This document shows positions 12,661-26,149 of a stretch of DNA of 64,000 bases, piece by piece. The translations under genes were made by a program, and so were the position numbers. The notes beneath the pieces are model-generated. The model was not told the origin of the DNA. It worked only from the letters and a program-made list of their open reading frames with translations, and did not search any database. The stretch is from Gymnorhina tibicen (taxonomy: Eukaryota > Chordata > Aves > Passeriformes > Artamidae): the NCBI GenBank assembly GCA_013399875.1, contig VXAZ01002369.1:889459-953458 (forward strand). Reading direction: 5' to 3'. Positions within the stretch are counted from its first letter, which is position 1. Every line of letters starts with the position of its first letter.

Positions 12661-15600
12661 ACAAGGTCAGAAGCAAAGTTACATGTTTATTTTGCCTTTT
12701 TTTTTAACTTTTAGACAGAAATAAGATTTGCTATTTTTCAAGCATTTGTGGTCCCTCCTTCATTTTGAGCAAGAAGAAATGGTCCTGACATATTACATAT
12801 GACATATGACATAATGGATTTTTGGAGGAATCTTTTGCTGATTAACCATGCAGTGAAATGAAATGCTTAATAGAAAACACTTGGCACAAGCTCCCTGATC
12901 AAAATGTCACCTTGAAAACGGCTCATAAGTCATTCGTCACTGTAGATTTTACCCACATTGCACAATACTGGCATCCCATACTAACACACTGCAACTGTGA
13001 GTAGACAGCCTGGGGTGATAAGGAAATTACAGGTATTACCTTTCTGGTTATCCACAGATAATTAGCAGCTCCTGTAGGTTGCAATGATCTAGGAAATACC
13101 ATGTCAAAGGCAATCCTTGTGCAAGTACTGACTCTGACAGTGCTTTACTATCTTTGGCCAAGGTTAAATTTGGGTCACCGTACATGTGAACGTATGGAAT
13201 CACGCATATGATGCCAAACAGGCTTCGTCCAGTGTTTGACCTTTACAGAGAATGTTTTTCTTGCAGTATCTAGAAATTATTTGTAAAAGCTGGCATCCAA
13301 AGTGTGAATACAGTTGAGAAGTTATAAACAGAACCAGGTATTTTCATTTGCTCTGCTGCTATAAAGTTGTCTGGCCCCTGATATTTTAGACAGAACCAGC
13401 TTCAGCTGAGAAATGACATCAACATTAGTCCACACAGTGCCCCTTCTGATTGCAGGCAAAATGAAGATTCCTCAGACAGGCGACTCAATGCTCTTGTAAA
13501 GGGTAAAAGTCAAATTCTGCCCTTTTGAAGAAAAATGTTGGTAGCTGTCTGCATGCTTTGAAAATTGCCATACACTCTCTGCAGATCTGACTGAGAACAA
13601 ATACATTTAGTGTTTTACCCCTACACATCTTTGCTTATTATTTTTATGATTCAGATTACCTCAGCATTATTGTGCATTTGAGAAGCTATTTATTTCCCCT
13701 GCTTTTTAGGAAATGATGTAAATACCTGGAACTCATGAAACATTTGGGTAGAAATGCCAGTCTGCTTTTTTTATCCAGTATTTGTGGCATATGCAATTGA
13801 AAACAATCCATCACAATGTTCCCCGACTCCTGTATTCTCCACCCATATGCAGTAAACGCAGCCACCACCATAAAACACTGCACTGCAAGTGCAGTGGTAC
13901 CTGGCATGTTGTATCCTTTCCATTCTGCAGAATTGCACACCTCCCTTCTTTCTGCCTGTGCTCTTTGTAGCCCATCTCTAGATGTCCATCTTACATCTGT
14001 ATGATGTAGCTTCAGTTGACTCTAAAAACTCAGTGTTATTTGTCCAGTCAAGGGAACAGACACTTCTTAGCCCATGGTGACAAAGCCGAATGTTCTGCAG
14101 CACTTTCTGCTGACAAGAAACATGCACCAAAACCAGGATTCACTGCATAGCCTGAACAATACACCACACTGCATCACAAAAGGATCCATGGATGGCTTCT
14201 TGTAGTAAAATCAAGACCGTATTTCTATTTGTATGAGTGGCCTGGTTCCCTAAACAAAATTACTGAGCATACCTTATATTTTTTAAAGTGAGACTTTTAT
14301 CCCTAAAAACTGAGAACCTCTAGTGCTACCACATCTGTCAAAATGCATCTTTACTCTTCCATGCATCCCCACATTTGCAGTTTAAGCCAGACCATTTGGA
14401 TGGTACTTTATGGTGCTTTCTTCTACCTACAGCCCTGGAAACACTAAAATACACAGGGGTGAGACACTCTAATACAAGGTCCATGAGTGATTTAATAAGG
14501 CCTGAGTGTTTTTTTCCTCTCTCCCTGAGCAGTCTGTGGTACAGAAGGGAAAAAACAAAATACTTCCATTGTCACAGTACTAACATTAACCTTTAGGTAA
14601 TGAGTACCATAATTCAGGCCATTCAGTTCAGTTCAGAAAAATCACATGGAAACATGAAGAGAAGGATACTAATGACTATGCCTGGATGCATCTACATGTC
14701 CCTGGGAAACAGAGGCATGCTGTGGTGGATCAGTCACACCTTCATGAATGGCACTTGTGCCACACAAATAGTTTAGGAGAATCCTTCAGTCTTACCAGCC
14801 TTACGAGTGTTTCTGTGTTGTGTGTAACCCACCAAAGAACAACCTAATCCCAAGCCATGAAGGGGCACACTCTCTCAGAAGAAATGTGGTAGCAGCAGGA
14901 AATGTCCATCACTGGCACATAAACGTGGATCTAACACACGGATGCCCTCACCTACGCTGCCTTGTTAGTGGCAATGAGCAGAAGGCACCTCCCCCTACCA
15001 TCTGTGCCTCCTCCTCCTCCTATTTGTGGAAGAAAGACTAGCATATTCCTCAAAAATAGCACATATCAATGACTTTGCTTCTTTCAGTGAACTTTAAGTC
15101 TTAAGTGAAAAAAACTTAACACGTTTGCATGTGCCATAATCAAGTGAATCTTCAAAGGACTCATGGATTTGCAGGAAGATAGAGGACATGCCAGATTATA
15201 GACTCCAATCAGCACCTTTGCCAGAAAACTGTGTTATTGAAGTCCACTCACAAAACACAAGGGACATCACCTCATGTCCCTGCAGCTGATTTCAGGAGGC
15301 TGCTCTGGAACCTCCCTCCTCTGCTGGTCAGCAAAGCCTCCTTTCCTCTACAAACTGCATTCGTTTTCAGACCTGTGCATTCCCAGAATACTCTTGTGCA
15401 AACACTGTCCTCTAGGTGTAACTAATCACCTTCCCCTGTAGCAGCCTTCCCCTCTGGGGTACTCAGTGTACACCGTGTCACTGCTCAGCCCGCACTCTGC
15501 TAGACTAAACACACAGGGTTCTTTCAGTCTCCCCTCTCCATGTCTGCTTTGAGCTGACACTCCTTCTGCTGTTTCACAACACGCTTCCAGTCCTCCGCTG

Positions 15601-18438
15601 CATAAAATTTCAATTGTTCCAGTTTTAACGTGTGGGAAGTGCTGAGCCCACTTCTTGGTTTTGCTTAAAAAAAAATCACTACTTCTAGACAGTGCATTTA
15701 TGAAACAGGCTGTTATCAAGTTATGCATATAAAATAACCTAACCTAGTGAAAATACACCATATAAAAAAATAGCTTCTATGGATCATTTGAGTCTATGAT
15801 GAAATGTAAAGCATTTGCTACTCTGGAATAGAAGCTAATATTCACCATAAGCTTTTTGATTAAGGTTTCTGATTAGGACTGTGTTTTAATGTCTAATACA
15901 GCAAAATCCAATGTTCATTTTATGCTGCCTCTGTACATCAAAGCTTGTCTCACACAACCTGTGCAATTCATTAATTTTATTTTTGTGTATCTAGGATAGG
16001 TCATGTCACATTCTGGATGCAAAAAACTAAAAAAAGACAGAGGGGGTAGCTTACAACTCCACTTTTTTTTGACATTGCCTTGAATAAAATATTAGGTTTA
16101 ATGTAGAAGAGATGATGATACAGAATATAACTCACTTTTTCTGTCAATGTAAGCAGTATATTGGTCTGGTTAAAAAGACAGCATAGGAAGTCCTTCGCTG
16201 CAGCACAGCAGTGAAATACACGGGATAACGCCACATTATGATACACAAATCCCTAAAGAAAGACTTCCTGAATTCCTTTTAAAGTTTATTTAAGCTTATT
16301 TCCTTCAAAGATTTTTCTTCTTTTAGAAGAAGGTCAAGACAGCTCTCCTATACTTCTCCCTGAGCAGAAAAGGAGACGGAACATCTACAAAGTGCCTGTA
16401 TTGCTTAGATGAGCTCAAAAACTGGTTCTGTGGCCCAGAGCTGTTGTCACCTTTGCCATCCCTGGCAGAGGACAGCATACCATTTCTTACACAAGTTCAG
16501 AGTAGTCCCTGGTCCACACATACTGCTGCTGTTTCTTTGTCCTGTCGTACTCTTCTCATCTGCCAGTTGTCTGGCAACCATGTCTGAAAGCAAAAGTCCT
16601 CCTGCAGGTGATCCAAGCCACCTGAACTGGAGCTGGTGCCACTAACAAGTTTCCAGCTTCCTTCACCAAGGGAATTGAGGTCTTTCTGAGTGACCGCTCA
16701 TCCCCAAGACATCAGTGGCATGTATCAGATTAATACCACCTCTGAGAATGTGTTAACCCAAACAGAACCTCAGTGTGACTACATGAACCTTTTACCTGGG
16801 ACAAAAGGTTATTTCCTACCAGCTGCTTTTTGCTATCTATCTGTGTACCCTGTGGTAGAGACGAGGCTGATTAATTCCTCTGCAAAAGATGCTGTGAGAT
16901 TAGGCCAGTCCCCATGGCTCAAGTGAGGGACCTCACAGGAGCATGTCTGTGTGTGGAAACTCCAAAGCTGTAAGTGATTTCTGCCCATGGATGAGCACAT
17001 AAACCTCCCGCTGAGACCCACAGGGAACCCAGAGAACTTGTCTGAGGGCAAAACTCAATCCTACCCTTATAGCTCAAATTAAAAGATAATAAAAATTCCC
17101 TCCACACAGAGTCACGTGACATGCAGCTAATGTTGCATGATGGAATAGTACAACTCCCTCTGTTTCCTTGGCCTTCTTGCCAGAAAAGCAACAAAATTAA
17201 TATTTAGCTCCATGCAGTGCTTTTTGTCCTATTTCTAAACTCAAAATAAACCCTGCTTGGAAGAAGCATTTCAGAAACCTCCGTGACACAGAACCTCTTC
17301 ACTGGCAGAGCCTCAGTAGGCATGTTTGGTCAGAGATGTGCCCCTTGCAGCATCATCGCTCCCCGCTCCCCAGGAAATACCAACGGGAAATATCTGGCAG
17401 CAACCAACGCACGGCACAACTGTGTGAGCTTACCATAGCTTACCCTGCACACAGAAATGTGGAGAAAATACTGCAACATGTTTCTTCCTGTCCCTCCTCA
17501 ATAGCACATGGACTTTTTAACCCAAATTTTCCCAATCAAGCCCTAATAACAAGCTGTTAGTTACTACAGTAGATATTTTCATAGCATTATCATCTCCTCT
17601 TTAAAAAAACAAGCAAACAAAAAAAAAACTGTCCAAAGAGTTCATCCTGAAAAAATAAACTCCTGTAATTCACACAGAGCAAACTCCACTGTGAAAACAT
17701 TCTTGTTCTCTTCAGGAATGCGAAACTGTTTAACTCCATCTACACACTGGGCTCCACAGCCTGGAAAAGACCCGGCTGCGCTTTCTATTTGTAAACCAAT
17801 CTGAACGTCCCACCAGCCTCATATAAGGCCACATAGAAGAGAAAAGCACTATGGAGACATGAAGCTCTCCTCTGCCCTCTGAACCTGCGAGGAATTTTTA
17901 AGCATGCATGCTGCATTATACGGGTTTTGCTTGCCTGGTCTGAGCATGGTGGGAAATGCACTGGTCTGAAAAGAAACCTCTGCAAATGCAAAGGCAAAAA
18001 GTGCAGTAAATGCTGAGTGGGAGAATCTGGGAAATTGCTGTAACTTTAAAAAATCCTACAGATATTGTGAAGTTGTCATTTAAATGACTGAAGTACCAGC
18101 AAGTACCTCTACTGATTGCAGAAAGCAGGATGGGCAAAGCTGAGCTCAGACCAACAATGCTCCCTGCCACTCTGTCCCTCTGTAGCCAACGGGTGCTGGA
18201 GCAGGAGCACTACCAGGACAAGGTACCAGAAGAGGAGTGACCCCTTTCCACAGAAATTAGAGAGGGAAGGGAAGGTAGTTCTTGGCAGCACATGGCCAGT
18301 GCAGTCCCCACTCAGTGACAGTATTTCATGTCGCAAAAAGAGATGGTTTCTACGTGTTGAGAGGAACAAAACCAACCTGGAAATAAGACAATAATCCTCA
18401 TCCTTCTATATGTTGTGCATACACAGATAGGTGTGCAC
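12661..18438. other. Non-coding, nothing recognised
   Basis: About 5.8 kb without identifiable genes or transposons. The longest frame is 100 codons (15426-15728, minus). An 8-bp-stem hairpin CACTGCAC/GTGCAGTG lies at 13876-13896. A homopolymer A stretch lies at about 17620-17628. CpG is sparse (six counted by hand in 12541-13260). Confidence 0.5.
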
Positions 18439-18449
18439 ATGTGTGTGTA

Positions 18450-18485
<36 letters not shown>

Positions 18486-18490
18486 TGTAT
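18439..18490. repeat. Compound microsatellite (TG)n(AT)n(ATGT)8
   Basis: A (TG)5 run at 18440-18449 passes into (AT)n and then eight ATGT units at 18457-18488. It produces open frames on the minus strand (18312-18494 and 18406-18744) made of alternating T/Y/I/H residues, which are not genes. Likely length-polymorphic. Confidence 0.95.
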
Positions 18491-21419
18491 ACACATGGTT
18501 TTAAATAATAAAGAGTGCATAACTTGCACTTATCATTGCACATACACACATAAACCATGCAAGTATGTGAAGAAAAACTGAGCACTTGGCAGGAATACTC
18601 TGTATCATCAGACACAGTCAAATGCATGTTTTGCAACAAAAAGTTTCTGTAAAACACCATGGAAATCCATGAATAAATCTTACTCAATTTCAGAAAGTCT
18701 TGATGTAAACACCACAGAAATGATCTCATGTGTAATGCAAACAATAAGTCACTAAATTTCTTTTCATTTTTTTACGCTGATTCCACACAGTATAAAAGCC
18801 TTTCTGTTATGAGAAATCCTACATCTAAGTACTGTATCCATGTTCAGATACAGGAAGATGTTCCTCATCCTTTGACAAACCTTGGGGCACTGAAGTTTCT
18901 CTTGCATCAGAAAATGTCTATTTTATTTCTGTATGTCTTATTTTTTTCATTATACTCATTCAGAAGAATAAATGTAGAATGCATTCAGCAAATCATGCTA
19001 ACAGGAAAATTTTCTTACAAAAATATAAGGACATGGGGTTTTTTTATAGTTAGATAGATAGATATGCATATATATGTATCTGGAGACATATGTGCTTAGG
19101 CTGTCACTGATCTTCACTAAGCAGAGATTTAACAAAATTTTCCTACGGCAGGACCTTGTTACTATTTTAAAATCATAAATACGTGCAGAGGCAGTTACAG
19201 ACCTTTTAATTTATTCTGCGCACACTTACGGAGACTTGTAAAATACATACAAAGAAGCACAAGGAGAGCTAAAAGAAGAGGCGGTATCTGGCCTAATTTC
19301 AGCATCTAGAAGTTAGATGTCTAGTTCTCAGTTAGTCAATCAAGGCTCTTTCTACATTAAGTAGGTATTTATAAGCATACCTCAGTATCATCCTGTCTAG
19401 ACAGTCACTCTGGAAGTGCTTGTTCACTGCCTGTCAAGAGGGCTTACAGTAATGAGTTAGTGGATAAGTTTTAGAGATGCCTAAAACTGGGTGAGATAAA
19501 TCCAGACATCCACACATGCCTTTGCAGAGGTGCAGGAAAGACTTTTTAACCCACAAGACCTGCCTGCCATGCCTGAGGGCCACCACCGCCTTCCCGCGAT
19601 GTGATGCCCACAGCTCGCAGGCCATCACTTGGCCCATCTCCTACTCCTGCAATGCTACAGCCAAGGCCTGAATACACATCAGATGTGCACCATTAGCAAT
19701 GATGTTTCCTGCATTTGCAGCACATAAACTCGTTCCTATAACAGCTCTCGCTATTTTCCGCCATTTGGCTGGCGCTCAGTGATGTAACCCAGTGTGAATG
19801 AAAGAACCCCCTTTTTCTCCAGTCTCAACAATGTGCCTATTTGTGAGCAAAGCCACTGCTTTCCCCCACGGATCTGGTTAGTAGCGATATTTTATTTAAA
19901 ATTCTTGTGGAAGCTTATGGGCTGAAGTAACTGTGATGTGAAAACCAGATGTCCATGGCAGAGGGAAGACTCAAAGGGCTTTCAGAAACAGGGAGAGTCA
20001 TAATTCAGCTTCAGAGACTGAGTTATTCTTCTCCACGATGGGTCCTGGCAATGGGCAGGGGGGTTGCATGAAGGGATAGGTGATAAAACCCATCTGCACT
20101 CTCGCTGTGGGATGGGCCTGTGCTCAAACACAGGGGGAAATGTGGTGAGCTGGGGCCCTGCTCTCCCTCAGTCACCCACATCCCAGCAGTGCCACCTCAC
20201 TCACGTTCACAAGCCTCATCCCAGGAATGAACAGGGGCACAGCCAGCACGGCAGCAGCTCTGGGCATCATCCTGCATCAGTTTATGTGGCCTTAGTCACC
20301 ACACTGCAGATGTTCCCATGTGGTGACAGCAGCTCTAGCAGGCTGCAAGGCCAGCAAGAGGCTGCTTCACCACCCCACCGGGGATGCGAGCTGCAACACA
20401 ACCACGCACGAGCAGGCAGCAGGATGCGGCTCCAACATGCTTAATCTTAGGAGCTCTTGGTAGCTCTGCTCAAGCCTACCTAGGCCACTGAAATAGAGGC
20501 TCACACACTATCATACTGCAGTGATACTGAGAAGAAACTTGAGCTTGGAGTCAACAAAGAGCCAACATGCTCTCCAACTACTTTTCTTGTTCAAAACATA
20601 CACCTTACCGTCTGGAAGTTTAAGGCAGCAAGGCAACTTTGATGGCAGGCTTCAGCAAAGCAGTATCACTAACTTTGTTACCAGCAAAACTATATATATA
20701 TATAGAATAATTAAGACTAGAAGAAGCCAGGTCCTTGGAATCATCCTGTACCAAAACAGGAGATCAGCCCACCACAGCTATCACTGTAATTTGTGCCTCC
20801 ATTAGAAGCACAGCTGCAGCTAGTTTAGGTTTTTCTGAATGTGCTGGTATGACTGATCTACTTAAAACACTAAGACATAAGAAATTAAAAACTTGAAAAT
20901 GGCTCGAGTAGAAAAAAGGATCCAATTACATGTCAAAGCCAGCCTGAACGTTTTTGGATACATAAAAATTTTGAAGATGTGTTTTTACAACTGTAGGTGC
21001 TTTGCTTTTTGCCAAAATAATTTTGAATTGTTTTAAAACTCTCCCTGCATGTCTGCCAAAGGATGTGCTCACTGACAGGAGAAGCTAGTAATAGATGACA
21101 AAATAGCAACAAACTCCTTCCCAATCAAAATGCTGGTGAGGTCTTGTTTAAATGGGGAGATTACTTGTCTGCAAGTGCTGTAACAAAACTACTGTACTTT
21201 GATCATGTTTATTTTAATAGTTTAAGCTGTAATTATATCAAGAGGAGTTCTTCATTCATTTTTACAATGGGTATAATGAATGCAAATATGCTTTTTTAAT
21301 AGTTTGTGTCTTTCAGCTTTATCCAAGCACTATTAAGAAAATGGATGTGGAGTTATTCCAGGATAACATCCCGAAAACATATTCTTTTTTCCTCTCTTCA
21401 TTACATAACAAAATGTGAT
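18491..21419. other. Non-coding with small AT microsatellites
   Basis: Contains a (TAGA)n-like patch at about 19047-19080 and (TA)7 at 20691-20704. A 126-codon frame at 20064-20444 is GC-rich and unlike any known protein. Nothing else recognised. Confidence 0.5.
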
Positions 21420-21449
21420 TTTTACTACAAATTATTATTTGTAGTAAAA
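21420..21449. repeat. Perfect 13-bp inverted repeat, 4-base loop
   Basis: Left arm TTTTACTACAAAT (21420-21432), loop TATT, right arm ATTTGTAGTAAAA (21437-21449). Pairing stops outside the arms (T opposite T), so this is a short AT-rich cruciform or hairpin, much shorter than a microRNA precursor. A stem this long with a small loop is not expected by chance in 64 kb. It may come from a small palindromic repair event. Confidence 0.9.
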
Positions 21450-22259
21450 TACACACTCCTGGAAGCTAGTCTTTTACAACCGATATCCTATTCTGATTGT
21501 AGGAAAATGTGAAAATAAGGTACACTATCATCTACATTCCTCTAACAGTTACCTTTGAATATATATTTTAAAACACCATCTCTGTTCTCTGTATTTTTTT
21601 ATAATTTTAGCTTTGCTTCCTTATTTTTAAAGACATGCTTTAATAGACAGAAAATTTCAAGTATTCTGTCTGTGTTATGACTCCTATTAATTTTTCCCTC
21701 TTACTAATAAAAAACTTCTTCCTTTTTGAGGTCAAAGAGTTAAAGAGCTGAAGCTAAACCCCAGGAAGTCAAGGGTTTAAGTCAGGACATTGCTGGCTGT
21801 GATTGTCCAAAAGCAAGCATTGCTGGTGGCACAGAGGCAAGCTGTCCCAGCAATACTCCCAGTAGTACTGCCCTTTGTGACATTCATCAATCTTCTTGAC
21901 ATTTAGTAGGAGACAATACTGCAAACCTCGATGTAAACAGAAGTAAGGTGCCTGCAAAGGTGTAATTTGTATTGGCCTTCAAGTAAGATAAAAACGGAAA
22001 GCTGAAAAATGTAACTTACAGGTACGACCAGCAAACATGCACCTCAGCATGAGCTCATGCAAACCAGAGCCTACTGTCATTGCCTTCCACCTTTAAAAGC
22101 ACCTTATAACCCCCACCCCAAACATGAAAATTTTAAATTCAACAACATTAAAGACTGCTTTAACCACTTTAACAAAACCAGAAACACAGAGACACACGAC
22201 ACAGCTTCCTGCAGGCAGGGAAGTGCTCTGTATTTCCCTGTAAGGCGGGCCCTTCTTTA
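21450..22259. other. Non-coding, nothing recognised
   Basis: AT-rich, T-tract-rich sequence. ORFs up to 67 codons, without similarity I can name. Confidence 0.5.
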
Positions 22260-22600
22260 ATAAGAGCTTCATCCGATCACTGTCATTGTTCTGGATAATG
22301 GATTACCTACACATACATTTTCAAGTGTAATGACACTCTTGCTTATTAAAGACCTCTCAGCTGAAGGGGCAGAATATTATGAACTGGCCAATCCATTCAT
22401 TCCCTTGAATATGTTATTCAGTATTTTATGCTAAACCAGCAATACACCATCCATTTTAGTACAATGATCCTTATGTTCAATAAAACTGAAGTGCTGGATC
22501 ATAAATCATTACAGTCATTTATTTTACATTAGACACATTAGCCACTATATTCCATAATCTATTACAATAAGGTGGATTTAAATGTACCCCAAGGAACTAC
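22260..22600. promoter_or_regulatory. Candidate SOX/paired-homeodomain regulatory element
   Basis: A SOX-type core CATTGTT at 22284-22290 is followed after a short gap by TAATGGATTA (22296-22305), an inverted ATTA pair spaced by two bases (the P2 arrangement bound by paired-class homeodomain dimers). More ATTA/TAAT cores follow (GTAATGACAC at about 22327; ATCATAAATCATTACAG near 22500). The stretch is free of repeats and long ORFs. Enhancer role is inferred; no target gene known. Confidence 0.3.
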
Positions 22601-25600
22601 AATAATAACTTGAGAACCAAATATAGCAATTATGGATAAAATATGCTTAACCTAAAACTGCACTAGCTGCATAGACTGCTGTGAACTTTAAATAAAATTT
22701 AGGGAGGATGATAACTGTCCTGGAATAAACAAATAACAGAGGAAAATCAGAACCTCCTTTCTATATTTCAGATAGTTTAACATGCCCTATCTATGGAGGA
22801 GGGGATGTCAGGCTTATAAAACAGTGTCTACTAAAATATTATTATTCCATTATTACTGGCTATATTATCTTCCCATCATGTGAAAATTTCCCATATTTTC
22901 CTGGTGTATTACATACTACTTATGTTTTTTAAATAGCGCTCTTCCTTTCTAGCTCTCTGATTAACCTGTTTGGATTCCTTGTACGTTCTTCAGACTCTCT
23001 CCAACCATTTTTAACAGTTTTGGTAAATTTTCCACAACATGTCCAGACCTTACTGGTGCTCTTTCAGCTTCAGGCTGAGCGACAACAAAGGGCAAAGTCC
23101 GTTTGTCTCCTCCAGACGCAATGTCTCCGCACAATCCCACAAAAGGGGCCATTGGTAACTTTCTGGCCCCAGACCAAGAAGCAATCTCAGATGCTTGTGA
23201 ACACGGTTTAGCATTTTTCAGAATTAGTGCCCTGCCAAGTATTAAAAACAACTACATGCTAAAGAAAGTGATTGGTTTTTTACAGGAAGGTTCCACACTT
23301 CAGACCACTGGGATTCCTGAAAATGCCTTCCACCAGCCTAGTGTACAGGAGGAGGAGGATTGAGGGCTCTCAGGCATTGCCTGCATGAAGAACAGATGTA
23401 TGTTATGCCCAAACTTCACACATGCTGCTTTGTATTTATAAAACCATGTTGCTTTCTGCATAAATTCCATTATCCTTGAGATATTTCTCTGTGTTTATTG
23501 CCTGTTTTCTTTTCTTCCCAGGAACAAAAATCACATTTAAGAACTAAATGCTCACTGCTACCAGAGTAGCTGCTCTTACCTATTACTATTAGTTCTCTGT
23601 TATTTTCTGTGATTTTTCCAAAATAACTACTATTAACTTATGTTTCTTAAATGATTTCTGAAGGGGCTTATTAGCTAGATCTGCAGATATGTACACTGGA
23701 AATTCCCTTTTCCAGTTGTTCTAGAGTTCGTTTTAGAGGCCTACTTACATCATTTTCTTTCCTTCCTTCTTTCCCCCCCCCCCATGGAGGGGAAAATTTG
23801 GCCCATGGAGGCCAAATATTAAGACTGGATATTGAGTGTAGCTCCTCGTGCAGTTTCTAGAAGTAATCGTGCAGGTCCAGCAGGAGGCTGACAGGCAAAC
23901 CACTGCTGCCCTAAGATGCACTTCTGTTGCCTGCCCTGCACCTACACAGACTTCAGTCTCTAGCTGCCATGCCAGCACCTTTCATGAGACTTTACTTAAG
24001 TAAGAGAAAATGTACACATTATTCACTACAAATTCAAAATAAAATTTTGCTTTGGCTCCAAATCGTTAAATATATTCAGGCAAATAAGGACATCCTAAAC
24101 AAGGTAAGGCAGAAGTTTGCTTTTTCAACCCTGTGTTCATATTTTATTTTGTAGCACAAGAGCCAAAGTAGTGAAGGGTGTGCTGAATGCAAGAAACCTC
24201 AGCTCTGGTTTAAATGTTCTTCCTAATTCCTATCGAATGTGAGCTGACCTGTTTGTTTTTATTCCGGAGTTTCTGACTGAGGGGAGATGCTGTGGTGCCA
24301 CCAAGAAGGGAACAATACACCCAGCTCTTTATGTTTTGGGAAAGAAAGTAAATATTTTGTACGACATCCATTGTTGAATAAATAACTTTCTTTTTGATAA
24401 ACAAGCACCAAAAATCTGTATGTATCATGAGAAGAATTCAAACCTCTGTGATAACCTTACACGACGGGTGTCCAGCAGAGCTGTGTAACAAGCAGCTGAG
24501 AAAGGCAGCTACTCCCCCATCCCATTTTGGTCTCACATTGCTCCCTATGACTCTCACGTTCACCCACACATGTGATACAGGAACAGAAAGGAGACACAAG
24601 ACGTGTGTATCTAACCAAGTCACTGTAAAGTTTTGTCTGAAGCAGGACAGAGCCTCAGCAGAGGCAAGCTGCAGATGAACCTCAATTCCTGCTTGCTTTA
24701 CATCCTGGGCTGTGCTCTGCCCCTCCACTGGCGCTACAGCCAGTAAGCTACCTCTATCTGACATCTCCAAAGGGGAAACTATTTTCCAAAGTACAATGCC
24801 AAAATGGAAAGTGGTGCACAGTGAGGACATCTGATCACTCAGGAGTTATGGCAGCCACTGGAGTCCTGCCAAGAAAAACCTTGCTCTGTTACTGGGCATA
24901 TTTAAAGAGCATAAACGGATCAAGTGGGGCTCTCCTTCCTTCTTGGTCATCCCCAAGAGAAATGGAAGAGGGAGATGAAAGCAACAGTGACAAAACCAGG
25001 TAGCATGGCATGCTTAGACTGAGGGCAGACAAGGTGTGGGCCGTACTCAGGGGTGAGGGCTGCCCATGCAGGCTGGGGCCAGGACAGCTCAGAGACCTGG
25101 TAGGCACCACGGCATGCTACATCAGAGTGTGCCACCCAGTAAAGGCTAGTCCCATGTCCTACCAGCCACAGCTCATGCCAGGCAGGCACTGTCCCACTGC
25201 TGCCATGGATCTCCAGCACAGTGCTGACTGCAAACAGGAGAGGAGCGAGGCGTGCCAAGGCAGCCATGCTCTCCCTGAGGCAGGATGGCACAGGCAGTAC
25301 CAGGAAAGATCTCACAGTTTCAACTGCATAATGACATTTATACATGTTTAGTGACACAGAGTGCTCACGAAGGGCCACATACTGATCTTGCCTAGGCATA
25401 AGATGTTCTATATTTTAAAACAGAGACAGAAGCCCTTAAGGTATTTATTAAGTTCTCTCTAAATTCAGCCCTGGAAGTTGTGACGCCCAAAGAGCCTTGC
25501 CCACTCCCAGGGCACTGGGTGGTGCCCCTTCCCTACACAGGGAGATGGTCTCCCTGCTGGCGTGGATGACCCACAGCCAACAGGCCAGTTTCCTGTCCCC

Positions 25601-26149
25601 AGCAGGGCCCTCTCTCCATAGGCTGTGCCGGAGGCTGGGGCGAGGCAGCTCTCCCAGAGGACAGCCCTGCTAGCACCTGGGGCGCCGAGGCCCTTCCCGC
25701 TGCCTCCCCACCAAAGCAGCTGGCTGCCTGAATTCCAACAGCCGCTTCCTGCCCGTGCCGCTGGCAAACAAACCTATGGAAAAGTAAATAGGTTTATCAC
25801 GCAGATTTCCTCTGCCCCTTTTTAAATAAGGAAGGGCTCAATTGCTTTCCTGAGTCAGACCCATACCACGCTGAAGCCATATCATCGATAAATATGTGCT
25901 CCCATGCTCATTCCAATGACTACAGCCACGGGTGATATGGGGTTGTGTGGTTTTAGGATAAAATGCAAAAGAGCCCCTCTGTGAAGGCACATTCCCAGCC
26001 AGAAGCCAGCATTAGGTATAACGTGGACCAGCCTGCATGAGCCAAAATGCCGGGGCAGCACAGTGAAATGAACGTGTCCTTCACCCGCTCTTGCTGAAGC
26101 CAGCAGATACGCAGCAGCTTCCTAATGCAATGCCTTCCCCTCACAAATA
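22601..26149. other. Non-coding; pyrimidine/poly(C) run and GC-rich patch
   Basis: A C/T-only run at about 23752-23783 ends in 11 C (23773-23783). Between 25010 and 25770 the GC content rises, giving overlapping chance frames on both strands (up to 150 codons at 24947-25399, minus). None shows a domain I recognise, and both strands are open at once, which argues against coding. Confidence 0.45.

Noticed and set aside
13876..13896. Inverted repeat CACTGCAC/GTGCAGTG
   Set aside because: Same chance expectation; no extended stem for a small RNA.
18406..18744. 112-codon minus-strand frame with YIHT-type repeats
   Set aside because: Its start-distal part is the (ATGT)n microsatellite and the rest has no similarity; a chance frame extended by the repeat.
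24947..25399. 150-codon minus-strand frame
   Set aside because: Lies in a GC-richer patch and is overlapped by a 113-codon plus-strand frame; resembles no known protein.
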